The position numbers and the translations under genes are program-made. From Pseudomonas protegens CHA0 (GTDB lineage: Bacteria; Pseudomonadota; Gammaproteobacteria; Pseudomonadales; Pseudomonadaceae), in the NCBI RefSeq assembly GCF_000397205.1, contig NC_021237.1, forward strand, positions 2,977,001 through 3,041,000: DNA of 64,000 nt, given 5' to 3'. The notes beneath the pieces are model-generated. The model was not told where the DNA came from. It worked only from the letters and a program-made list of their open reading frames with translations, and did no database searches. This document shows positions 40,183 to 48,173 of the stretch, piece after piece; the first letter of the stretch is position 1; each line of letters begins with the position of its first letter.

Positions 40183-40211
40183 CGCCGCTTATTGCTGGTT
40201 GGTAAGCGGCG
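40183..40211 (+). terminator. Terminator-like hairpin after the DUF3077 gene
   Basis: CGCCGCTTA and TAAGCGGCG form a nine-pair stem around an 11-base loop. The following bases CTTGTCTGATTTG contain a few Ts but no clear run. Confidence 0.55.
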
Positions 40212-40229
40212 CTTGTCTGATTTGAGAGG

Positions 40230-40256
40230 CACCTTTCGGCCAGAAGCGGACATTGG
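40230..40256. repeat. Left-flank copy of a dispersed repeat (CACCTTT...GGCCAGAAGCGGACATTGG)
   Basis: Closely resembles TTGGCCGGAAGCAGACGTTGG at 47012-47032, on the other side of the large STAND gene and in the same orientation. The CACCTTT prefix is also shared (46993-46999). Sequences like this are common in Pseudomonas and are often miscalled as ORFs (SASGQKRT-type peptides). Confidence 0.6.
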
Positions 40257-40422
40257 CACGCGACTGCTGAAGGCCAATAGCGGTCATCAGGTGTCTACAT
40301 AAACCGGGGTTATTCACTAGCGGTCTAGGGGGCGAGTGGCGTGTTAGCGTTACAGTCACGCTCGGCTTACATACAATCGACGAGATCCCGAATGAGCACT
40401 GTTGGCAAAGGACATAACAACA

Positions 40423-43400
40423 ATGCTGAATATTGATGACGACATCGAAACCGTACGCGCATCTCGTGCTGGCCACACCTTCCATGAGCGATGGGCTGCT
40501 AGACGAGCGCTGCAACTCGTCTTTCCTAATGATGATCTTTTTGCGATCGCCGTCGAAGGAATTTCATCAACTGAGACTGCAAGACCTGGAGCCCAAGCCG
40601 AAGAGGTTGCTGACCTTGTCCTCTATTATGGTCGTGGGGACAATTTTCAGGCATGTGAACGACTCGAGACCGTTCAATTCAAGTACAAGGTTCGAGAAGA
40701 AGCTGTCACTGCGTCGTATCTCAAAAAGACCATCGAGAAGTTTTCCGACACGATACTCGGCTATGAGAAGGATTTCTCAGCTGCCGAAGTCGACAAAAAG
40801 ACGTCATTCATCTTCGTCACGAGCGCTGAGTTTAAGGACAGCCTCTGGGAAGCAATAAAGTCCCTCATTGAGGGAACGAACCCTTCATCCTCCGACGCAG
40901 CCACTCAATTTCGAAACCTTAAGAAGTGGTGCGCAAAGCGCGGTCTTTCAGATGCAAGCCGTCTCTTCACGAGGATAGTTTTTCGAGCTGGAGAAAAGAG
41001 TCTTGCGGCTCAAGATAACGCCCTCAAGCGCACACTTACCGACTGGTCGGCAGGTGCTGACTTGGAGGCTAGGGGGCGTATTCTCGGCCTCCAGGAGCTC
41101 GTTCTAAAGAAAGCTGGCCCAAGTGGTCAGGGTAAGAATCTGATTCATCGCGAAGATGTCTTGGACGCTCTCGACTGCGAGCCGGAGGATCTCTTTCCGG
41201 CTGAGACCCGCTTCATCGACGTGGGTGAGGTCGTTGAGAGAGTTGAACTTTCGATCACCAGCAATCTGGTCAAGGAGTCAGATCTACCCGTCTTTGTTCA
41301 CGCGGAAGGAGGGGTAGGTAAAACAGTATTTGTCCAAAGTCTCGCAGCAATCATGGCGAGCGAATTCGAGGTTGTCGTTTTTGATTGCTTCGGTGGTGGT
41401 TCATATCGCTCGGACAATCATGCCCGGCATCTCCCCAAGATCGGGCTGGTGCAAATCGTCAACGAATTGGTCTCGCGGACCCTATGTGATCCGATGCTGC
41501 CTGGAGGGGATGACAGTCGCAAAGTCATCAAGGCGGCGTGCAAACGGCTTTCACAGGCAGCGACGGCGATTCGGACTCAGTCGAGCAAACTGGGTTTGCT
41601 TATCATCATTGATGCTGCAGATAACGCTCAACTCGAAGCGGATGACCGCCATGAGGAGTCGTTTCCGAAGCGTCTTCTCGCCGCTTTACACGAGGAACCG
41701 ATTGATGGTGTGAAGCTGCTTCTTACGGCGCGCCCCTACCGTAAGGATAAGGTCATTGACTGCGCCAGGGTTAGCGAGATCGAGCTAGGACCATTTACAG
41801 ATCCAGAGGCCCGTGAGTTTTTGAAAAGCCGGAAGCCAGATGCTTCCGAGGTGGCAATAGCCACTGCCTTGGCTCGATCTGGTCGGAACGCACGAGTCCT
41901 TGATTACCTCGTTCAAACCTGGGACACGAATGTTCTGGGTGAAGCTTCGATAGCCAATATCACGGTCCCAGAGATCATTGCTCAGCGTTGCAGCAAGATC
42001 ATCTCGGATCTGCATATTGCTGGATGGCCGGATTCAGAAATAACTGAATTTTTCGTCGCCCTGTCACTTCTACCTCCGCCCATCCCACTTGAGGAACTGG
42101 CGCGCGCACTGGGGTGGCCAGTGGTCCAGGTGAACACCGCCGCATCCGATTTGGCTCCAATGCTTGAGGTCACATCGCACGGTGCGATCTTCAGAGACGA
42201 GCCCACGGAGTCTTATATTCGGGAGACATTTTCTGAGCGGCCTGATGCACAAAGAGCTATTGCAGACCGCCTTCTAGCGTCACAAGCGATTTCAACCTAT
42301 GCCGCTGAAGCGTTACCGCACTTTCTTGTCGTGATCAAAGATAGCGATCGAGCCTTCGCACTCGCCGACTCAGTCAGCTTCCCGAGTTCGGTGCAGTCGG
42401 AGTTTGGCCGGCGCAGGCTTACACTCGCCAGGCTTCGTGCGGCGTTCAGACTGGCTGTGGCAGAAGATGACTTTGACCGAGTGCTTGGCCTCAGTATGAG
42501 GTTAGGGCAGGTTGCTACGGCCAACATGCGAGGCGACGAGTTCATTCGTCGTTCGCCAGCTCTGGCAATTGTGCTAGGAGACTCTGACTCCTATCGTCGC
42601 CTCTTTGCTGATCGCTCTGGATGGCGTGGTGCTCGAAGCGCTCGGTTGACGGTTGCGCATCGTTTTGCGGGGGACTCGCAAGAGGCACAAATCCAATGTG
42701 AGAGCACAATCCGGTGGATTAATTGGCATTCCGCTCAGCTGTGTGACGAAACACATCGAGACTTGGCCGGCCCAGAAGTTGGTGACTACTTGGCGGTGCT
42801 TTTTCACCATGTTGCTCAGGGTGAGTTCAGCAGGGCCGATCACAACCTTGCTAGCTGGAGTGATCGCTTCTCAATGTCGGCAAGCGACGAGCTTTTCCAG
42901 CTGCTAGAGCTGCTCGATCAGGCAAGCGGCACGTCGATACTTTCTGATTTTGTCTCGTTTGCCGTAAGCAACGAGTGCACGTCGCAGGCGCTTAAGATGC
43001 AGCTATTATCGCAGCCCCGTTACCTTCGAAAACAGCAGGTGAAGTTACTCGCAAATGCGATTGTCACTTCCGCTTCTTCCATAAGCGAAGAGATCGAGCG
43101 CTTTCCAGCGGGGCTCGAGCGAAGCAGAAGTTACGTTGTGGATGCAGCTTTAACGACACTCTTCCACAGTTCGCGAGCCGCTGCTGCGGCTATCATCCGC
43201 CACACACCAGTAACTCGTCCCGCAGCATTCGAATACAACGAGCGTTTCGGACACTCGAGTATTTGGGGCTCCATTCTTAGCGCCTGTATTGGTGCGTGGT
43301 CGGCTGGAAGAAGGGTTGCCTATCATGATTTGCTTCCTAGGGAAGTGAAGGTCAACAGGCAGGCGAAAGCTGTCTCGACCAAGAAAGAGTTGCAGGTGTT

Positions 43401-46400
43401 CTTGAAAGCTCTTCGCGAGCCCATTCCAGAGCACGCGCGTGAGAAGGGCGATAAGAACAAACTGAGAGCGAGGTTCAGCGACCGAGAATGCGAGGACATA
43501 AGTAGAGGAGTCGAGCTGGCGCGAGAGCTTACTCGGCCAATTGAGGATGCCGTTCTCTCTCGGACGTCTCTCACGGAAACCAGTGTCAGCGAGTTTTTGC
43601 AGGCGTGGCGCAAGCACTTGCGGAATGATATTCACTGGCGAGCTGAAAGCGCAGTGGATTTGCTCGCTCGCTCAGTCGGTTTCGGTTGCATGCATATCTT
43701 GCTAGAGCAAGCACCTGCGATATCTTCCGAGCAGGCTGCGACCATGATTGACTTGGTTTCCACTGGGCGGTTCTTTGTCCAGCAAAAAATCGACTTGTTA
43801 GGCCAGCTCGCACATCGATCTAACCTCCACGCTCTTGCAGGTGAATTTGCACAGCATGTCGCAGAGGTTATCCGTCAAGATGACAATATCGGACAGCGTG
43901 GGGATACCTACGTAACACTTGCTGCTTCTCTTGTGCCGATGAGTATTGATGAGGCTCGAGAATACTATCGGCAAGGTCTTGCTCAGTTGGATCAGTTGGG
44001 CGGAGAGAGCTATGAACTAATCTACTCACTTCTTGAGCTTGCAAGTGCCCAGAAAGGCGGCTTTCTCAAGCCTGTGTTGGCTCAGCGACTGATGAATCTC
44101 TGTCAGACTATCGCGAGTAGCGAGCCTAGAAAGTTCGGGTGGACAGCATTTGCGCGTGCCGCAGCCCAATCCATAGGATTTCCGGCGATGGCAAAGCTCG
44201 TGCGTTGGCACGACCAGGATGTGGCGGATCTTTCATATGGAATGCCACAGCTTGCATGCTTTCTTGCTAAAAATAAGAGTCTTGATCCACGTCGCGCGGC
44301 TCTCATCCTAACGCTTTGTGAGGATCATGGTTGGTGGGATTGGCGTTCCGGAGATGGGGTTGCTGATCTACTGAAACTAACTGCCCCTTCGGCTCAACGA
44401 AAGGTTTATCAGGCTATCGTCGCCAAACTGAAGGCAGAATACCCTTTCGGTGGTTGGCCCTCACTTTGGGAAGGCTTCCTCGAAACAGGCAATCAATTTC
44501 CGAACGTAATTACTTCAGAAGAGCGTGAGGATATCCAGCGGCTATGGGTAGAGTCTAAGCGCAGCCAGGATGAATTTAACAGTCGCAATAGCTCGTCGCC
44601 AGCCTTCCGAGGTGTTCAAACCCCGAAGCCAAGCGAGGCAGAGATTGATGATCTCATTGCAGCGCTGGTAGCGGCTTGCGATCCAACCTCGGCAAGTTCG
44701 ATCGACAAAATATTGAAGATCATCAAGAAGGACCACAATCTTTCGTACTCGGATCGGCAAAGTTTTATCAGTAGAGTGAGCGATGCCTGCCCATACCCAA
44801 GGCGCTTGGCTTTTTTGTTCGCAGTTTGCGATGCGGCCGAGCTAGGTTTTACTCAGTCGCTGGATATCCTCGCAGAGCGTTTCACGGCATGGAGTGGCTC
44901 ATCCGCCCATCTTACTTCTAATACGGCGGCGCTAGTTGAGCGGTTGTTTGAGAGCAAGAGTGTCGAGCTGTTCGAGGATCAGTTCTCTAAAATCTCACGT
45001 GACATTCGCCAGCTGTCGGACTTCTGTGGTGACAAGCGGTTTGTATTGAGGCTCATTCTTCGCAAGGTCGCTGCGGATGAGGTGGAGCTCGGTGGTGACG
45101 AATGGATTCAACTATCGACTGCGCTGTGTGACGTGGCATCAGGTCAAGCTAGCCTCGATTCGCTTGAGTTGCTGTTGTCCGGGCCGGCTGCCCGCATCGC
45201 TGACGAGATAGGAGAGGGCCCGCTACGGCCTGAGCAAGAAATCAGTGGCAGCGAAGCAGAGTTCGTGTCTGACCTCATTTGGCATCGCCTTGGGAACGAA
45301 GATGCTTACGTCCGCTGGGCCGCCGCGAGAGGGCTAAATACACTTATCGAACTAGGGCTCAACAATGAGCTCAGTTTGTTGCTCGATCGCTTTGATCAAA
45401 GAGAAGTGGGATTCCTTGCCTCCGCAGAGTTGAAGCTATCCTTTCAAAACTCTCAGCAGTGGTTGCTTATGGGACTTGCGCGGGTTGCCGCACGACATGG
45501 AAAAATACTCGAACCACTTAGGCCCAAGCTGGTGGCTCTTGCTCAGCGAAACGACTTGCATGTCATACATAAGGTTCACGTCGCCAGGTGTCTTCGGAAT
45601 ATCAATGGGGACAATGCCGATGACGCAGATTTAGCTGCGTTGCGCGAGCAGATCGACAATCCCCCCCTCGGTTTTCTTACTAGTGACGGTTACCCAGCTG
45701 CCGTAAATCCTACATCAGGATTTGAATTCGACTACGAATTTACTAAGCACGAGATCAGCGGTCTTGCTCAACTTTTTAATGTGTCAAAGGGAGTAGTTCA
45801 AGATGCTCTCGCTTCGGAGATTACGCTCCGATGGCCGGAGGCTGACTCGATGGATTACTTCCCAGGCCGGGAGCGGCACCATTGGGATCATGGGAGTCGA
45901 TATGAGCTTTATCGGGAGCATGTTCAAAGGCACGCATTGCTTAGTGCCGCTACAAGCCTATCAAAGGCTCTACCAGTAGTTATTCGGAGCTATGACGCTG
46001 ATGGTGAATCACCGTGGAAGAAATGGCGTGATCGTTACGATGTCACATTCGAGGATGGTATATGGCTGTCAGACCGTAAGGACTCTGTACCTCAGCAGGC
46101 GAAAGAAAACCTGTTAGGTGAAAGTGTGGGTCGGCAGGAGGTGCTGCAGGAGCAGGGAATATTGCTGCGAAAATTAGGCTATGTGACCGATGATAGCGAC
46201 GCGTTTTTCCCACTATATGGCCGCTGGTCCTCGCCTGATGGAGTGTCGGTAAGCATTACTTCGGCGCTGACTGAAAGACGAGGAGCGATAGGTCGGTGCA
46301 TGGCATTAGCCAAACAGCCTAGCCATGATCTTTGGCTACCTGAGTTCTGGGATGAAGGGTATTACGACCGCCGGATTCGCCAGGAGACCCCTTTCGCTCC

Positions 46401-46851
46401 ATTTGTGTGGGCACCTGAAATCCACAGTCTTGGTATCGATGTAGGAGAAGAAATCGCTGCTCAGGGGGCGGGGAGAAGACCGCGGCTTGGCGTCAACCTC
46501 ACAAATAGCTTGGGGCTGGTGAATCAGTTACACAGTAATGAGTGGCGCACGAGAACTGGACGATTGGCTTTGAGAAGCCAGGTATGGGGCAGTTGGAAAC
46601 CAGATCCCGATGACGGCCGTTCGCACCATCATGAGGACGGCGAGATCTTATGGGCTTCGCCCGCATGGCTTGCAACGACATTGCCCACTCTCAATCGACA
46701 ACTTGTATTCACCGTAAGGCTTTGGAAATCCAAGTCATCGCGCGACTACAAGCCTTCAAACGACCTCAAATCAATCCGAGTAGGACTGCGCTCCGATGAC
46801 GGCTCGTTAAGGCTTTGGCCGGCAAGGAAGGCTTCGAAAAGTGGCTATTGA
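40423..46851 (+). CDS. Giant STAND (NACHT-like) ATPase with N-terminal nuclease-like domain, putative Avs-like anti-phage protein
   Basis: A 2142-residue protein (ATG 40423 with AAAGGA ten bases before; a TTG at 40402 would add seven residues). Residues ~15-200 look like a Cap4/DUF4297-type PD-(D/E)xK nuclease: Glu22 in FHERWAARRAL, Asp64 in VADLVLYYG, and Gln85-Phe-Lys87 in VQFKYK. The P-loop ATPase follows: Walker A GGVGKT at 296-301, Walker B LLIIIDAAD ending in Asp397/Asp400, and sensor-like LLTARP at 433-438. The remaining ~1600 residues are helical and lack a known enzyme motif, the expected place for a ligand-sensing TPR/HEAT-like region; a conserved-looking Trp/His-rich segment (GRERHHWDHGSRYELYREH) lies near residue 1820. 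This is the Avs (antiviral STAND) architecture, in which phage protein binding triggers oligomerisation and DNA cleavage, but it is longer than usual Avs proteins. GC is visibly lower than in the flanks. No integrase is beside it. Confidence 0.82.
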   Translation: MLNIDDDIETVRASRAGHTFHERWAARRALQLVFPNDDLFAIAVEGISSTETARPGAQAEEVADLVLYYGRGDNFQACERLETVQFKYKVREEAVTASYLKKTIEKFSDTILGYEKDFSAAEVDKKTSFIFVTSAEFKDSLWEAIKSLIEGTNPSSSDAATQFRNLKKWCAKRGLSDASRLFTRIVFRAGEKSLAAQDNALKRTLTDWSAGADLEARGRILGLQELVLKKAGPSGQGKNLIHREDVLDALDCEPEDLFPAETRFIDVGEVVERVELSITSNLVKESDLPVFVHAEGGVGKTVFVQSLAAIMASEFEVVVFDCFGGGSYRSDNHARHLPKIGLVQIVNELVSRTLCDPMLPGGDDSRKVIKAACKRLSQAATAIRTQSSKLGLLIIIDAADNAQLEADDRHEESFPKRLLAALHEEPIDGVKLLLTARPYRKDKVIDCARVSEIELGPFTDPEAREFLKSRKPDASEVAIATALARSGRNARVLDYLVQTWDTNVLGEASIANITVPEIIAQRCSKIISDLHIAGWPDSEITEFFVALSLLPPPIPLEELARALGWPVVQVNTAASDLAPMLEVTSHGAIFRDEPTESYIRETFSERPDAQRAIADRLLASQAISTYAAEALPHFLVVIKDSDRAFALADSVSFPSSVQSEFGRRRLTLARLRAAFRLAVAEDDFDRVLGLSMRLGQVATANMRGDEFIRRSPALAIVLGDSDSYRRLFADRSGWRGARSARLTVAHRFAGDSQEAQIQCESTIRWINWHSAQLCDETHRDLAGPEVGDYLAVLFHHVAQGEFSRADHNLASWSDRFSMSASDELFQLLELLDQASGTSILSDFVSFAVSNECTSQALKMQLLSQPRYLRKQQVKLLANAIVTSASSISEEIERFPAGLERSRSYVVDAALTTLFHSSRAAAAAIIRHTPVTRPAAFEYNERFGHSSIWGSILSACIGAWSAGRRVAYHDLLPREVKVNRQAKAVSTKKELQVFLKALREPIPEHAREKGDKNKLRARFSDRECEDISRGVELARELTRPIEDAVLSRTSLTETSVSEFLQAWRKHLRNDIHWRAESAVDLLARSVGFGCMHILLEQAPAISSEQAATMIDLVSTGRFFVQQKIDLLGQLAHRSNLHALAGEFAQHVAEVIRQDDNIGQRGDTYVTLAASLVPMSIDEAREYYRQGLAQLDQLGGESYELIYSLLELASAQKGGFLKPVLAQRLMNLCQTIASSEPRKFGWTAFARAAAQSIGFPAMAKLVRWHDQDVADLSYGMPQLACFLAKNKSLDPRRAALILTLCEDHGWWDWRSGDGVADLLKLTAPSAQRKVYQAIVAKLKAEYPFGGWPSLWEGFLETGNQFPNVITSEEREDIQRLWVESKRSQDEFNSRNSSSPAFRGVQTPKPSEAEIDDLIAALVAACDPTSASSIDKILKIIKKDHNLSYSDRQSFISRVSDACPYPRRLAFLFAVCDAAELGFTQSLDILAERFTAWSGSSAHLTSNTAALVERLFESKSVELFEDQFSKISRDIRQLSDFCGDKRFVLRLILRKVAADEVELGGDEWIQLSTALCDVASGQASLDSLELLLSGPAARIADEIGEGPLRPEQEISGSEAEFVSDLIWHRLGNEDAYVRWAAARGLNTLIELGLNNELSLLLDRFDQREVGFLASAELKLSFQNSQQWLLMGLARVAARHGKILEPLRPKLVALAQRNDLHVIHKVHVARCLRNINGDNADDADLAALREQIDNPPLGFLTSDGYPAAVNPTSGFEFDYEFTKHEISGLAQLFNVSKGVVQDALASEITLRWPEADSMDYFPGRERHHWDHGSRYELYREHVQRHALLSAATSLSKALPVVIRSYDADGESPWKKWRDRYDVTFEDGIWLSDRKDSVPQQAKENLLGESVGRQEVLQEQGILLRKLGYVTDDSDAFFPLYGRWSSPDGVSVSITSALTERRGAIGRCMALAKQPSHDLWLPEFWDEGYYDRRIRQETPFAPFVWAPEIHSLGIDVGEEIAAQGAGRRPRLGVNLTNSLGLVNQLHSNEWRTRTGRLALRSQVWGSWKPDPDDGRSHHHEDGEILWASPAWLATTLPTLNRQLVFTVRLWKSKSSRDYKPSNDLKSIRVGLRSDDGSLRLWPARKASKSGY

Positions 46852-47141
46852 TGGAGTCAAGGCACGTTACACCAATGCAATTACCCTGGTTCTAGCAGCT
46901 CCGACAGACGAAACCCGCGAGATCCTGACTGGCCCGGCGTGGCTTGAGCCAGATTTTTCGGCCAAGATATCGAATTGCCCCTAAATTAGAGACACCTTTG
47001 AGCGTCCGCTTTTGGCCGGAAGCAGACGTTGGTATTGCATACGAATATGCCACCCCCGGGTGAAGTGACAACAGAAGAGCAGATATCCTCCATATCAATC
47101 TAAAGGCTGCTTATCCAAACGCTCTGTTTAAGGGACCAGAC
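46852..47141. other. Intergenic region after the STAND gene
   Basis: Holds the right-flank repeat at 47012-47032 (TTGGCCGGAAGCAGACGTTGG), similar in sequence and orientation to the one at 40230-40256. A short minus-strand frame here contains the SASGQKRT peptide typical of miscalled repeat ORFs. No gene or terminator is convincing. Confidence 0.6.
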
Positions 47142-47588
47142 ATGAACGTTGAAATCATCGAGTTCAGAAAATTGCTAGAAGCCGGGCGGCGTTACCTGGA
47201 AGGCACCGCCACCCTCGCCGAACTAAACGGTCGAGTCAGGGCAACATTGGAGGCCGGACACTTCTGGGGAGCATCAGCGCCACTCATGGAAGTCGCCCGA
47301 AACTGGGAACACATGATTAACCGCGCCTGGAATGAAATGGGCGAGCACCACGCTCCGCTGACCGAGGTCCAGTTCAGCGAGTGGTTGCGGCAGCAGTTCT
47401 ACTTCCCAGTCCGTGACAGCCAGTTTTCAGTAAACGAAAGAGCAGTGCATTGCGCTTCCGCTCAGTCGCTCGCTCAAAACGTCGGCGGCGTTATCACCCA
47501 CAACACCACCGCATCCTCCTCCCCAGGATTCCCATACTTATGCGGTTCCTGGCTGGAGAAACTAAAACTATCCCCCTCACTCAGCTGA
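47142..47588 (+). CDS. Hypothetical protein, 148 residues, possibly truncated
   Basis: The first ~90 residues (MNVEIIEFRKLLEAGRRYLE, AGHFWGASAPLMEVARNWEH) look like a normal small helical protein with AAGGGA before ATG 47142. The last ~38 residues, from 47474, overlap the 3' end of the convergent XRE-cupin gene by 115 bases and read as low-complexity sequence dictated by the other strand. The real protein may have lost its C-terminus, perhaps through insertion or deletion at the island edge. Family not recognised. Confidence 0.5.
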   Translation: MNVEIIEFRKLLEAGRRYLEGTATLAELNGRVRATLEAGHFWGASAPLMEVARNWEHMINRAWNEMGEHHAPLTEVQFSEWLRQQFYFPVRDSQFSVNERAVHCASAQSLAQNVGGVITHNTTASSSPGFPYLCGSWLEKLKLSPSLS

Positions 47589-48100
47589 AAATACCGCTCG
47601 CCCACCCACAGCTCAAAGCTCCCCGACAGCACATACCCGGCTTCCTCGCCCTCATGGCTGTAACTCTCCTTGCTGTAGGTCCCCGGCGGAAACCGTGAGT
47701 GCAAAAACTCCAACTGCCGGGTCGGCTGCGGGGTCAGCAGTTGATCGATAATCCCGTTCTCATAATTCACCTGCAGCCGCTGTTTTTTGCGTACCACATA
47801 GCCTTGGTCTTCGGGTGCGGTCTGGGTTTCGCTGGCGAAGAACCATTGGATGGTCACGCCCAGGCTGCGGGCGATGTTGAACAGGGCGGGGATGGAGGGG
47901 TAGGCGAGGTTGCGTTCCAGTTGGCTGATGTAGCCGGCGGTGAGTTCGCTCTGTTGCGCCAGTTCGCTCAGGGTCAGGCCGCGGCGTTTGCGCAGGCCGC
48001 GAATGCGGGTGCCAAGGAACTGCGGGCCGCCAGGGGCCTGGTTGTCGCTGCCGGGCTCGGGCGCGGTGCTCGCGGGCGGCGTCTTGCTGCTTGGGTTCAT
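47474..48100 (-). CDS. XRE family regulator with cupin domain
   Basis: A 208-residue regulator. The N-terminal XRE HTH spans about residues 31-86 (LRKRRGLTLSELAQQSELTA, GYISQLERN). The C-terminal cupin spans about 135-205 (SHEGEEAGYVLSGSFELWVG, FSFSSQEPHKYGN). This fold is typical of PuuR-type regulators that bind small ligands and repress catabolic genes. It is followed, 73 bp away on the same strand (upstream), by the oxidoreductase gene, so the two are one operon or closely linked. Operator candidates are TTTAC/GTAAA repeats at 50196-50230. The ligand is unknown. Confidence 0.9.
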   Translation of the reverse strand: MNPSSKTPPASTAPEPGSDNQAPGGPQFLGTRIRGLRKRRGLTLSELAQQSELTAGYISQLERNLAYPSIPALFNIARSLGVTIQWFFASETQTAPEDQGYVVRKKQRLQVNYENGIIDQLLTPQPTRQLEFLHSRFPPGTYSKESYSHEGEEAGYVLSGSFELWVGERYFQLSEGDSFSFSSQEPHKYGNPGEEDAVVLWVITPPTF

Positions 48101-48173
48101 GGCGGGCTCCAGGCCAGGAAGGCGGACGCGTCCGGGCGCCCGTCCTGCAAAAGCCCTGGAGTATAAAGCAGCC

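Noticed and set aside
40392..40436. Fourteen-codon frame overlapping the start of the STAND gene
   Set aside because: No good ribosome site and it overlaps the likely site of the large gene; probably chance.
46892..47098. Minus-strand 68-codon frame beyond the STAND gene
   Set aside because: It contains the SASGQKRT-type peptide that arises from a dispersed Pseudomonas repeat and is a recurrent annotation error; no ribosome site.
39681..47588. Prophage or integrative element around the STAND gene
   Set aside because: No integrase, transposase, phage structural gene, tRNA attachment site or exact direct repeat seen; only imperfect dispersed repeats flank it.
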